A program made the translations under genes and the position numbers. The notes under the pieces were generated by a model. The model had not been told where the DNA came from. It was given only the letters and a program-made list of their open reading frames with translations, and did not search any database. From Paracoccus aerodenitrificans (lineage in GTDB: Bacteria; Pseudomonadota; Alphaproteobacteria; Rhodobacterales; Rhodobacteraceae), in NCBI RefSeq assembly GCF_027913215.1, contig NZ_CP115784.1, positions 496,001 through 560,000 on the forward strand: a DNA stretch of 64,000 nt. The letters are read 5' to 3'. Below are positions 42,757 through 51,342 of this stretch, one piece after another (the first letter of the stretch is position 1; each line of letters starts with the position of its first letter).

Positions 42757-43437
42757 ATGAACGCCTGTTCTTCGCGCTTGCATTCGGTGAGGAAATTCCT
42801 GCAACCTTCTGACATGAAAGACGCCTATAGCCTGATTGTCGAAGCGATTGACGCCGGTACCTATAAGCCGGGTGACCGACTTGTCGAATCTGAACTGGCC
42901 GAACGTTTCGGCGTGTCACGTACGCCTGTCCGCGAGGCTTTGCAGCGGCTTGAAACCCAGTCGATGCTGAAACGCGATGGCCGGTCGATGATCGTCGCGA
43001 CGCTGGATCACAACCAGCTTGCCGAGTTATATACCGTACGCACCGAACTGGAGGCGCTTGCCGCACGTCTCGCTGCACGCCACGCCACACCCGAAGAGCT
43101 TCGCGTGCTGCAGGCGATGATCGATGACGATCTGAAAATGCTGCATGATGCCGAGGCTCTGGCGCGGTCCAACCGCCGCTTCCATCATCAGATTCATCTG
43201 GCTTCGCATAACCGCTATCTGGTTCAGCAACTGGATATCGTTCATCGCAACATGGCCCTGATGGCCCGCACCTCTCTGGCGGTCGAGGGGCGGGGCAAAG
43301 CTGCGCTTTCAGAGCATCAGGAGATTGTGGATGCGCTCGAATCCGGCAATGCGGCGGCGGCGGAAACCGCGCTGCGGTCGCATATCTCGAAAGCGTTCGA
43401 GACACGACTGCGCGAAGATGCACGGCGCGACCGATGA
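42757..43437 (+). CDS. GntR-family regulator with FCD domain
   Basis: 226-aa GntR/FadR-type regulator. Winged-helix DNA-binding region: AIDAGTYKPGDRLVESELAERFGVSRTPVREALQRLETQ (key part ESELAERFGVSRTPVREAL). The C-terminal all-helical FCD domain contains RTELEALAARLAARHAT, FHHQIHLASHN and HQEIVDALESGNAAAAE, with metal-binding histidines typical of the group. Ligands are usually organic acids. The start at 42757 keeps an N-terminal helix in line with the family; 42814 (MKDAYSL) is an alternative and neither has a strong ribosome site. It overlaps the AlkA-type gene by four bases, a coupling that looks conserved but whose logic is unclear. Confidence 0.88.
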   Translation: MNACSSRLHSVRKFLQPSDMKDAYSLIVEAIDAGTYKPGDRLVESELAERFGVSRTPVREALQRLETQSMLKRDGRSMIVATLDHNQLAELYTVRTELEALAARLAARHATPEELRVLQAMIDDDLKMLHDAEALARSNRRFHHQIHLASHNRYLVQQLDIVHRNMALMARTSLAVEGRGKAALSEHQEIVDALESGNAAAAETALRSHISKAFETRLREDARRDR

Positions 43438-44057
43438 GGCTGATCGAAACCGATGCCGATCTGGCCGAGGGGGCGGCGCATCTTTCCTCTGTCTGCCCGG
43501 TCTGGGCCGGAGTGCTTCCCGAACTGACCCTGCCGCTGCGCCGCCGGTCTGACGGGTTCGCGGCGATTCTCGACGCGGTGATCGGTCAGCAGATCTCTGT
43601 CGCGGCGGCTGGCGCGATCATGGCGAGGCTGAAGGAGGCGGGGCTGACCGATGCCGCCGCGATCCGCGCCGCAGGACCCGACGCGCTGCGCGAATGCGGT
43701 GTGTCGCGTCCGAAAATCCGCTATCTGACCGGGATCGTGGAGAATGAGCCTGACTGGCTCGCCCTGCGCTCTGCATCTGACGATGAGGTCGCGGCAACGT
43801 TGGTCGCGCTTCCCGGAATCGGGCAATGGACCGCAGAGATCTATCTGGCGTTTGCCCTCGGCCGCAGCGATGCCTTCCCGGCAGGAGATCTGGCGCTGCA
43901 AGAATCCGCACGTCTGCTTTACGGGCTGGAGACCCGGCCCGGCCCGAAGCAGCTTTTGAAAATGGCAGAGCCCTGGCAACCCTGGCGGGCAATCGCGGCA
44001 CGCGGACTATGGGCCTATTATCGCGTCGCAAAGGGACGAGAAGGCGTGCGCAGCTAG
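43434..44057 (+). CDS. DNA-3-methyladenine glycosylase II family (AlkA-like)
   Basis: 207-aa base-excision glycosylase of the HhH-GPD superfamily. The helix-hairpin-helix LPGIGQWTAEI at residues 126-136 and the catalytic Asp152 in FPAGDLALQ are intact; GQQISVAAAG at 51-60 is typical of AlkA. It lacks the N-terminal TBP-like domain of E. coli AlkA, as do many alphaproteobacterial members, and has no C-terminal iron-sulfur cysteines. It removes alkylated purines such as 3-methyladenine. The ATG overlaps the GntR stop (ATGA). It is convergent with queH, six bases apart. Confidence 0.9.
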   Translation: MRLIETDADLAEGAAHLSSVCPVWAGVLPELTLPLRRRSDGFAAILDAVIGQQISVAAAGAIMARLKEAGLTDAAAIRAAGPDALRECGVSRPKIRYLTGIVENEPDWLALRSASDDEVAATLVALPGIGQWTAEIYLAFALGRSDAFPAGDLALQESARLLYGLETRPGPKQLLKMAEPWQPWRAIAARGLWAYYRVAKGREGVRS

Positions 44058-44063
44058 GCGGTT

Positions 44064-44729
44064 TCAGCCCTTGGCGTCGTCATTGCTGTAGAACATCTTC
44101 CCGATCTCGATCGGCGCGCGCCCGACCTCGCGCCGGTGCCGGTTCGTGTCGCGTAGGGAATAGACGCAGCCGCAATATTCCTGCATGTAGAATTCCTCAC
44201 GCTTGGAAATCTCGATCATGCGGTTCGCCCCGCCGCCCTTGCGCCAGTTGAAATCCCAGTATTCGAGCCCCTCATACGGCTTCACCGCCCGCTCTCCGCA
44301 GCCATTGATCTGCTTCATATCCTTCCAGCGCGAAATCCCGAGACTGGAGGTCATGACCGGAAACCCGTGCTCATGCGCATAAAGCGCGGTGCGTTCAAAG
44401 CGCATATCGAAACACATCGTGCAGCGTATGCCCCGCTCAGGCTCCCACTCCATCCCCCTGGCGCGGGAGAACCAGTTATCGCTGTCGTAATCCGCATCGA
44501 TAAACGGGACATCATGCTGCTCGGCAAAGCGGATGTTTTCATCCTTGCGCAGCAGATATTCCTTATGTGGGTGAATGTTCGGATTATAGAAAAAGATCGT
44601 ATAATCGATCCCCGAAGCCGTCATCGCCTCCATCACCTCACCCGAACAGGGAGCGCAGCAGCTATGCAGCAGCACCTTCTTTTCTCCATTGGGCGGAGTC
44701 AGGACGGGGCGGTCGATATCGGTGGTCAT
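44064..44729 (-). CDS. queH: Epoxyqueuosine reductase QueH
   Basis: 221-aa QueH (DUF208), the non-orthologous replacement of QueG that reduces epoxyqueuosine to queuosine in tRNA. Conserved cysteines are seen: Cys24, Cys25 and Cys28 in [15 protein letters not shown] in the middle ([12 protein letters not shown]) and the C-terminal CGC in EYCGCVYSL. These bind a [4Fe-4S] cluster and adjacent metal in studied QueH. The [12 protein letters not shown] and DYDSDNWF segments match the family. Other queuosine genes are not in the window. It starts with ATG at 44729 following a weak ribosome site. Confidence 0.92.
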   Translation of the reverse strand: MTTDIDRPVLTPPNGEKKVLLHSCCAPCSGEVMEAMTASGIDYTIFFYNPNIHPHKEYLLRKDENIRFAEQHDVPFIDADYDSDNWFSRARGMEWEPERGIRCTMCFDMRFERTALYAHEHGFPVMTSSLGISRWKDMKQINGCGERAVKPYEGLEYWDFNWRKGGGANRMIEISKREEFYMQEYCGCVYSLRDTNRHRREVGRAPIEIGKMFYSNDDAKG

Positions 44730-44859
44730 AGCGTTACCTTGCGGAGGCGCGGGGCAAATATGGTATGTAGCGGAAAACGGCGGGAGGAGAAAGGCCGCAG
44801 GTCACGGTCCTTAAAGCATCACCTATGATACTTAGATTAGTCGAAATCAAAGGAAGATA

Positions 44860-45303
44860 ATGTCCTGGAAATTCAGCGGACCTGACCATTCGGACGTTGC
44901 TTCGTTTGTTCGAAGTTTTTGTATTGATTACAAATCTTGGAACGATACGGCTATGAAGATCAGCGATGGTTTACAGCATAGTGAAAAACTAGCGGCGCAG
45001 CGCGAAGCGCAAGATGCTTATTCCCGCTTTCTTGCACCATTCTTGGCTGATTCTGTACGGCTTCAGCTTATCTCATTCGGTACGGAGGCTAGCTTTGATC
45101 CTGAGCGCTTCAGGCTCACGGCTATTACCGAAAAGGCAAACGGCTGGAATGTGGAGTTTTCTATCTTGCATTCACATCTGAATTTCGCCGATGACTATAT
45201 AGCCGAGATTGAAAACGCATCGGACGGTAAGTTCCTGTTGAGACAAGTCTGGTATGTTGACCCCTTCCCTGAAGCGGGGACTACATACTTAGCGTATCTC
45301 TAG
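44860..45303 (+). CDS. Hypothetical protein, orphan AT-richer gene
   Basis: 147-aa soluble protein without recognised family. The N-terminus (SGPDHSDVASFVRSFCIDYKSWN) is helical, followed by KLAAQREAQDAYSRFLAPF and a strand-rich C-terminal half (WNVEFSILHSHLNFADDYIAE, LLRQVWYVDP). The helix-then-curved-sheet order recalls NTF2-like folds, which include some toxin-immunity proteins, but this is an impression only. AGGA lies six bases before the ATG. Composition is AT-richer than neighbours, no toxin gene is adjacent, and a very strong terminator follows. Likely recently gained. Confidence 0.6.
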   Translation: MSWKFSGPDHSDVASFVRSFCIDYKSWNDTAMKISDGLQHSEKLAAQREAQDAYSRFLAPFLADSVRLQLISFGTEASFDPERFRLTAITEKANGWNVEFSILHSHLNFADDYIAEIENASDGKFLLRQVWYVDPFPEAGTTYLAYL

Positions 45304-45373
45304 TTTGCCAGCTGCACTGAAGGATAAGCGTGGTGGTCGCGATCAGGCTGTAAGAAAGCATTCAGAGTCGTGC

Positions 45374-45402
45374 AAAAGGCGAGCTAAGCGCTCGCCTTTT
45401 TT
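45374..45402. terminator. Strong bidirectional terminator
   Basis: aaaaggcgagc (45374-45384) pairs perfectly with gctcgcctttt (45390-45400) around a five-base loop, with T runs on both strands (45397-45402, and A residues at 45374-45377). It serves the orphan gene at 44860 and the convergent gene at 45419. Confidence 0.95.
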
Positions 45403-45418
45403 ATAAACAGGGCGGGTT

Positions 45419-45667
45419 TCATCCCTTCGCGTCGTCCTCAGCCTTGTCGCCGGTGCCGCGAATCGTGGGGACGATCTGGTCGCCCCATGCGCCCGCGCCG
45501 TTGTGGAAGCGGGAGACGCGGATCAGTTCCACCGATACGCCTTCGTTCACGGCACGCTGTACGGCCTCGTTGACGCGGTGGACGGCCTCGGCCACGCGGT
45601 GGATGGCGCGGGTTTCGCGGTCGGCCTCGGGAAGATCGACGCGTTGGAATTCGGTGTCAGCGGGCAT
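45419..45667 (-). CDS. Small hypothetical protein downstream of aceA
   Basis: 82-aa soluble protein. The start at 45667 follows GGAGG; the longer reading to 45700 is unlikely. The middle is a helix with a heptad-like pattern (RVAEAVHRVNEAVQRAV), then VELIRVSRFHNGAGAWGDQIVPTIRG, and a charged tail. It ends just before a strong terminator and sits about 95 bases after aceA on the same strand, so it may be at the end of the aceA transcript. No family recognised. Confidence 0.7.
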   Translation of the reverse strand: MPADTEFQRVDLPEADRETRAIHRVAEAVHRVNEAVQRAVNEGVSVELIRVSRFHNGAGAWGDQIVPTIRGTGDKAEDDAKG

Positions 45668-45724
45668 GTCTCGCTCCTCCAGTTTCGGAATCCCCGCCAC
45701 ATTAGCGGTGGGGATCAGGAGATT

Positions 45725-45748
45725 ACAGGGGCATTCTTCCGCCCCTGT
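45725..45748 (-). terminator. Hairpin after aceA
   Basis: acaggggc (45725-45732) pairs with gcccctgt (45741-45748), 13 bases beyond the aceA stop. No T-tract follows; it may be a processing or attenuation structure between aceA and the small downstream gene. Confidence 0.45.
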
Positions 45749-45761
45749 CAGTTCGGGGCCT

Positions 45762-47372
45762 TTATTCGGCCGCGAACTGGTTCATCGTGTTGGCGTGGCC
45801 GCCCGCTTTCAGCGCACGGTCGCCGCCGACCATTTCCTTGAACGTGTCGCCCAGATCCGAGCCGACCTCGTGCTGGTGCTTCACCGCGCTGATGCCGCGA
45901 CGGATTTCCTCGCGCTGAACGGTCTTGACATAGGCCAGCATCTTGTCCTCGCCGAAGTAACCACGCGACAGCTCATCCATCGACTTGGCGGTCAGGTGGA
46001 AGGTCGGCAGGGTGATGAGGTTGTGGAACACGCCCGCACGGGTCGAGATGTCATGCTGGAAGTTCTGCAGACGTGCATCGGCTTCTTGACCCAGCTCGGT
46101 ATCGTCGAATTCCGGCTTCATCAGCTCATTGCCTTCCGGATAGTCACCGGCCTGGATCTTGCCTTCGCTGATCCACTGGTCGCGGACCTGTTTGCGTAGG
46201 TTCAGCGTCCAGTTGAAGCTGGGCGAGTTGTTATAGGTCAGCTTGGCGTTCGGCACGACTTCGCGGACCGCGTTCACCATCCCGGCGATTTCGTCCACAT
46301 TCGGCGTGTCGGTTTCGATCCAGACCATATCGGCGCCGCCTTCGGTCAGATTGACGATGCAATCCTCGATGACGCGATCGCGGCCCGAGCCTTCCTTGAA
46401 CGGGAAGAGACCGTTCGGCAGGCGCACCGGTTTGACGAATTCGCCATCGCGGAACAGGGCCAGTTCGCCGTCGCGGATCGGGTTTGCGTCGGTGATCGGC
46501 TCGGTTTTCAGCCATTTGATATATTGCGAGGCAAGATCGCCTTCTTTCTGGCTGACCGGAACCTTCTGGGTCAGACCCGCGCCGAGGCTGTCGGTCCGTG
46601 CGACGATCACGCCGTCATCGACGCCAAGCTCCTCGAAGGCCAGACGGCAGGCGCGCAGCTTCTCGATGAAGTCTTCGCGCGGCACCGTGACCTTGCCGTC
46701 CTGGTGGCCGCATTGCTTGGCGTCGGAGACCTGGTTTTCGATCTGCAGGCAGCAGGCACCGGCCTGGATCAGCTCTTTCGCCAGAAGATATGTGGCGTGT
46801 TCGTTGCCGAAGCCCGCGTCGATATCGGCGATGATCGGAACGACGTGAGATTCGAAATTGTCGATCTTTTCGATGACCGCCTTGCGCTCATCCTCGCTGC
46901 CAGCGGCTTTGAGTTCCTTGAACAGATCGTTGATCGCGACCTCATCGGCCTGACGCAGCGAGACATAGATCTCGCGGATCAGATCAGCGACGGCGGTCTT
47001 TTCATGCATCGACTGGTCGGGCAGGTGGCCCCAGGTGTTGCGCAGACCGGCAACCATCCAGCCGGACAGATAGACATAGGCGCGTTTCGTCGTGCCACGC
47101 AGGCGCTTGACGGATTTGATCATCTGTTGGGCGTGGAAGCCCGACCAGCAGCCAAGCGACTGGGTGGACAGGGTCGGGTCCTGATCATAGGCGGCCATGT
47201 CCTCGCGCATGACACGTGCCATGTCACGGGCGACATCCAGATGCGTGTCATAGGTGTTTTGGAGCTTGAGCTGGATGATGTCATCCACGGAAACGCCGCC
47301 AGCGGCCTGGCCCTCGGGGTAACGTTTTTCCAGCTCGGTACGCAGCTCGGCGTAGGTTTTGCGCTTGGTCAT
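45762..47372 (-). CDS. aceA: Isocitrate lyase
   Basis: Glyoxylate-shunt enzyme splitting isocitrate to glyoxylate and succinate, allowing growth on acetate and fatty acids. 536 aa from the ATG at 47372, which has AAGGAG upstream. The catalytic loop reads DAKQCGHQDGK, a KQCGH variant of the KKCGH motif common in this longer family form; IADIDAGFGNEHATY, VARTDSLGAG and TYNNSPSFNWTL are conserved substrate or metal-binding segments. It is divergent from a ScfR/RamB-type regulator across a 200-base AT-rich spacer. Malate synthase is not in the window. The isocitrate dehydrogenase gene lies about 9 kb away. Confidence 0.96.
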   Translation of the reverse strand: MTKRKTYAELRTELEKRYPEGQAAGGVSVDDIIQLKLQNTYDTHLDVARDMARVMREDMAAYDQDPTLSTQSLGCWSGFHAQQMIKSVKRLRGTTKRAYVYLSGWMVAGLRNTWGHLPDQSMHEKTAVADLIREIYVSLRQADEVAINDLFKELKAAGSEDERKAVIEKIDNFESHVVPIIADIDAGFGNEHATYLLAKELIQAGACCLQIENQVSDAKQCGHQDGKVTVPREDFIEKLRACRLAFEELGVDDGVIVARTDSLGAGLTQKVPVSQKEGDLASQYIKWLKTEPITDANPIRDGELALFRDGEFVKPVRLPNGLFPFKEGSGRDRVIEDCIVNLTEGGADMVWIETDTPNVDEIAGMVNAVREVVPNAKLTYNNSPSFNWTLNLRKQVRDQWISEGKIQAGDYPEGNELMKPEFDDTELGQEADARLQNFQHDISTRAGVFHNLITLPTFHLTAKSMDELSRGYFGEDKMLAYVKTVQREEIRRGISAVKHQHEVGSDLGDTFKEMVGGDRALKAGGHANTMNQFAAE

Positions 47373-47526
47373 GGTTTCTCCTTTCATGACGAATGCGATG
47401 TTATTCTATTTGCCTTGCGGGGCAGGCCTTGTCTCAGTTCGCGGGTGATTCCGCCTTCTCACATTTGTCACTCTAGTAATGTAATGCTGACTGTACATCA
47501 GCGAATGCAGGCAATAAGGTCATTTT

Positions 47527-47549
47527 GTAACTTTTGTCAGATTAGTTAC
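47527..47549. promoter_or_regulatory. Candidate ScfR/RamB binding region upstream of scfR and aceA
   Basis: GTAAC at 47527-47531 and GTTAC at 47545-47549 form an inverted repeat with a 13-base spacer. Further TGTAA copies occur at 47554-47558 and 47568-47572, just before the scfR start, and AATGTAA near 47479. The cluster in an AT-rich divergent promoter suggests regulator binding. Confidence 0.4.
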
Positions 47550-47572
47550 GTTTGTAATGTAAGGAATGTAAC

Positions 47573-49006
47573 ATGGCGCGAGGCGAAAAGCTGATCATCG
47601 GTCAGCGCCTCAAGGTGCTGCGGACGACTCTGGGTCTTACACAGGCGCAGATGGCCGAGCAGCTTGATGTTTCACCCAGCTATATCACGCTGATCGAGGC
47701 TGATCAGCGCCCGGCTTCGGCGAAGCTGCTGATGCGGCTGGCGCAGGTCTATGATCTGAACGTGGCAGAGCTTGCGCCCGGCACCGATACGCAGCTTGCC
47801 GTCGATTTCGCGGCGGCGCTGAAGGATCCGGCGCTGGAAACGGATGGCGTCAGCCGGGCCGAGATCGAGGCTGTGTTGCAGGCCTCTCCGCGCATTGCCG
47901 GTGCGCTTGTGCGTGTTCAAGGCCGGCTGCGCGATGCGATGATGCAGAGCCAGGCTGAAGAAAGCCCGCTGGCCGACCGGAACAAGGTCGAGGTGCTGGC
48001 CCAGATCGCCAAGCCGGTCGAGCGGGTGCATGACTGGTTCTATGATAACCGCAATTATATGGACGCGCTCGATCATGAGGCAGAGCTTCTGGCCGAAAAG
48101 CACCGCATCCATCGCGATGAATCGGGGCAGGGGCTTCATGGTCTTCTGTCGGCGCATAATATCCGCGTACGCCGTTTGCCCGGATCGGTCATGGGCGGAA
48201 CCTTGCGGCGCTATGATCCCCATCGCAAGGAGTTGCTGCTGTCCGAGCGTCTGGATGCTGCCAGCCGCCGTTTTCAGATCGCCGTTCTGCTTGCCCGGCT
48301 GGAATATGAGGATCTGATCGGCGAGGTGATGCAGGGTGCCGATCTGGAAGGCGAGGCGACGCGCAGCCTCGCGCGGGTCAGCCTTGCGAATTACTTCGCC
48401 GCAGCGCTGCTGATGCCCTATCAGCCCTTCCTCGCCGCCTGCGAATCCGAACGTTACGATCTTGAGGTGATCGGACATCGCTTCGGCACCAGTTTCGAAC
48501 AGACCGCCCATCGCATGACCACGCTTCAGCGCCCCGAGGCGCGGGGCATACCGTTCTTTTTCGTGCGTGTGGACAGGGCAGGAAATGTCTCCAAACGGTT
48601 CAGCGCCGGGCGTTTTCCGTTCTCGCGTTTCGGGGGGACCTGTCCCTTGTGGAATATTCATGCTGTGTTCGAGACGCCAGGCCGGATCCAGACGCAGCTT
48701 ATCAGAATGCCGGAGGGAGCGCGGTATTTCTCGATTGCCAGAACCGTTACACGCTCCGGCGGCAGCGCCTCGGCCCCTGCGCCGCGTCTTGCGGTCGGTC
48801 TGGGATGCGATGTCACCTTTGCACCGCGTCTGATCTATGCCGATGCGATTGATCAGGACAAGGTCGAGCCGACGGATATCGGGCTGAACTGTTTCCTTTG
48901 CGAGCGACAGAATTGCGCGTCACGCGCTCAGGCGCCGATCAATCGTAATCTTTCAGTGAATGAACTGGAACGCAGCGTCGCGCTGTTCAGCTTTGAAGGA
49001 GAATAG
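47573..49006 (+). CDS. ScfR/RamB-type XRE-family regulator of short-chain fatty acid metabolism
   Basis: 477-aa regulator with an N-terminal XRE helix-turn-helix (residues about 8-62; LRTTLGLTQAQMAEQLDVSPSYITLIE), a central IrrE/ImmA-like domain and a C-terminal DUF2083 part with a cysteine cluster (CFLCERQNC). RamB of corynebacteria and its alphaproteobacterial relatives control acetate and glyoxylate genes such as aceA. The divergent arrangement with aceA strongly supports this. The start is set by the XRE N-terminus and the adjacent GGAATGTAAC spacer. The central metalloprotease-like region lacks an obvious HExxH and is probably a sensor fold. Confidence 0.88.
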   Translation: MARGEKLIIGQRLKVLRTTLGLTQAQMAEQLDVSPSYITLIEADQRPASAKLLMRLAQVYDLNVAELAPGTDTQLAVDFAAALKDPALETDGVSRAEIEAVLQASPRIAGALVRVQGRLRDAMMQSQAEESPLADRNKVEVLAQIAKPVERVHDWFYDNRNYMDALDHEAELLAEKHRIHRDESGQGLHGLLSAHNIRVRRLPGSVMGGTLRRYDPHRKELLLSERLDAASRRFQIAVLLARLEYEDLIGEVMQGADLEGEATRSLARVSLANYFAAALLMPYQPFLAACESERYDLEVIGHRFGTSFEQTAHRMTTLQRPEARGIPFFFVRVDRAGNVSKRFSAGRFPFSRFGGTCPLWNIHAVFETPGRIQTQLIRMPEGARYFSIARTVTRSGGSASAPAPRLAVGLGCDVTFAPRLIYADAIDQDKVEPTDIGLNCFLCERQNCASRAQAPINRNLSVNELERSVALFSFEGE

Positions 49007-49051
49007 CAGGATCGCCCGGCTGATGCCGGACGATCCCTTTCCCGTTCGTGA

Positions 49052-51187
49052 TCAGTTTGCCGAGGCAAGCAGATCCGTGATCCGGCGCACCGAGGCGCGG
49101 CGGTTTTCGCGTTCATCCAGCAGGGTGGGGACTTTCAGATATTCCTCACCATAGCCCTGCACGACCAGATTTTCCGGCGGAACGTTGAAATATTCCGACA
49201 GCGCAAGAGCTACCGTCTCGGCGCGGCGATCCGACAGGGCGAGGTTGAAGGTCGCGGCCCCCACAGCATCGGTATGGCCCTCGATCAGGAAGATTTCGCG
49301 CGGATTATTTGCAATGGCCTCTTCCAGCACGGTTCCCAATGTAGCCAGTTGCCGGGCCTGATCGGGATTGATCGCGGCAGAGCCGGTATCGAAGGTGATC
49401 GCGTCGATATCGACAGGTGCAACCAGATTGCGGACCTCGGGTATCGTGCGGACCTGGCTGAGTGAGAACCGGCGGTCGATTGCTGCCTCGCGTGCCAGTG
49501 CTTCGCGCAGGGCTTCTTCGGATGTTGGCGTTGCTGCCGGGCGCGGCGCGGGTGCCTGCGGAAGTTCGGACAGTTCTACCGGCGGCACCTCGACGGATTC
49601 GTCGATCAGCACGGTTTCGGTGCCATCCGATGCGACATGCACCCGGCGCAGCACCGTCAGATCGGCGGAGCGGATGGTGATCACCTGCGATCCGTCGGGC
49701 CGGGTGACCACGCTGCGCGACGAGCCATCCGAGAAATTCTCGGTGCGGACCTCATTGCCGGACTGGCGCAGCAAGGCATTATCGTCCTTCAGCACCTGTT
49801 GCGAGCCATCCTCACGCGTGACGATGACCCTGTCGCCGGTATTCAGTGCAACCTCACGATTGCCGTTCAGCACCTGCCCGACAGCAAGCGCACCCAGACC
49901 GGCAAGCGCGACACGGGCAAGGTCCCGTGCCATGTCGTTATCATCGTCGTCATCGCTTGCAGAGCTTTCCACCTGCTGCGCTGCCGCCGCGCGTTCGATG
50001 GCTTCGGCGATGGTGGTTTCGAAATCCTCATCAGAGCTTCTCGCATCATCGACGGTTTCGCTGACGACCTCGCCTTCAGCGTCCGAACTGAGCGCCTCGG
50101 CGGCCGGTGAGGCGGCTTGTGCAGCTTCTTTTGCCGCTGCCGAGTTGGAACCACGCGCACGAAGCTGTCCGTTATCGCCGAAGACATATTGTTGCTGCGC
50201 AGCAGGAGCCATGATGATCCGGCCATTCTCGGTGACATCTGCGGCGATCCCGGTGGGGCTGGTCAGGGCAATGCCGCCCGCGCAGGGCCGGTCAGAGCCA
50301 TCCGCACAGACCAGATCATCCGCCGTCAGCCCGTTATTCACCTCATTCTGAAGGATCGCGCCCAGTTCAGGCATGTTTTCGACCCGGCGTTGCTGAAGCC
50401 CGTCCGCCTCTGCTTCCGCCACGCGCAGCTCATTGGCAGCGTGGCTGTCGCGGATCGTGGCGCTGTCGGAATTGTCGGCCTCGGGCTCCTGAGCCTGCTC
50501 CAGCATTTTTGCAAGTTCATCCTGACGCTGCTGCGCTTCGTTCGTCGCGGCTTCTGCTGTTTCGCGGCCTTCCTCCAGCATTGCCTCCATCGGGTCCTGC
50601 TGATTGACCTCCTGCGCGATTTCTGCGGCTTCCTCAGGCGAGATGTCGCTGTTTTCCAGCGGGTCTACATTGTCCCCGATCTCCTCCATCATGGCGGTAT
50701 CCGCCGGATTTTGATCCGCTGCTGCGCCTGATGTGGCGGGCATCAGCGGCGGCGGTGAGCCTCCTTCGCGAAGGATCGCCAGATTGGCCTGCGCGGTTTC
50801 AAGCGCCGCCTCTGCAAGCGGGGTCAGCGCATTGTCCCGCACGGTTGTCTGACCGTCCCGCAGCAGATAAGGCTGCATCTCGGGCGCGGCCAGGATCATA
50901 TTGCCGTCTGCGGTGAACTGCACCGAAATACCAAGCGGCGTGACCAGTGGCATATCATCCGCGCAGGGCCGGGCCGTTCCGTCCAGACAGCTGAGATCGT
51001 CGGCTTGCATCCCCGTCTCGACCTCATTCTGAAGCAGCGTCGCAAGCTGCTGCATCTGCTCGGCGCGTATCGGCCCCTGCTCGGCTGCCGCCTCGGCGCT
51101 GATCGTGATTTCGGCTGCTGCGGTCCCGGCAAGGCCCAGTGTCAGCAATGCTGCAATGGCCGTCGAACTTGCGTGGATGTTTCTCAT
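49052..51187 (-). CDS. Large OmpA-family protein with internal duplication
   Basis: 711-aa outer-membrane or periplasmic protein. The ATG at 51187 follows GGAGGAGA and opens a Sec signal (cleavage after TAAA near residue 25). Residues 48-116 and 275-346 are a diverged repeat: each has LQNEV..G..ADDL, a C-x7-C loop (Cys67/Cys75 and Cys294/Cys302) around DG.(A/S)(R/D)RPC, a P.GI segment and a strand pair. Between them is an acidic coiled region. After an aspartate run (SDDDDDND, about 410) come a short hydrophobic stretch and VIVTREDGSQQV/VVTRPDGSQVITI-type strand repeats. Residues 596-705 are an OmpA C-terminal domain with EGHTDAVG and LSDRRAETV, which bind peptidoglycan. Function beyond wall attachment is unknown. 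Confidence 0.85.
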   Translation of the reverse strand: MRNIHASSTAIAALLTLGLAGTAAAEITISAEAAAEQGPIRAEQMQQLATLLQNEVETGMQADDLSCLDGTARPCADDMPLVTPLGISVQFTADGNMILAAPEMQPYLLRDGQTTVRDNALTPLAEAALETAQANLAILREGGSPPPLMPATSGAAADQNPADTAMMEEIGDNVDPLENSDISPEEAAEIAQEVNQQDPMEAMLEEGRETAEAATNEAQQRQDELAKMLEQAQEPEADNSDSATIRDSHAANELRVAEAEADGLQQRRVENMPELGAILQNEVNNGLTADDLVCADGSDRPCAGGIALTSPTGIAADVTENGRIIMAPAAQQQYVFGDNGQLRARGSNSAAAKEAAQAASPAAEALSSDAEGEVVSETVDDARSSDEDFETTIAEAIERAAAAQQVESSASDDDDDNDMARDLARVALAGLGALAVGQVLNGNREVALNTGDRVIVTREDGSQQVLKDDNALLRQSGNEVRTENFSDGSSRSVVTRPDGSQVITIRSADLTVLRRVHVASDGTETVLIDESVEVPPVELSELPQAPAPRPAATPTSEEALREALAREAAIDRRFSLSQVRTIPEVRNLVAPVDIDAITFDTGSAAINPDQARQLATLGTVLEEAIANNPREIFLIEGHTDAVGAATFNLALSDRRAETVALALSEYFNVPPENLVVQGYGEEYLKVPTLLDERENRRASVRRITDLLASAN

Positions 51188-51342
51188 GATCTCCTCCGTG
51201 CGCATCTGTCGGTTGAGACAGAAACCAGCAATATCGCGCATCGTTCCCGGCAGATTGCTGAATTCACTGTGACCGCGCAACGCGTGCTTGTGCAGATATT
51301 TCCCAACGATTATCCCGGGGGCAGGTGGTGAGGAGGCAAGAA

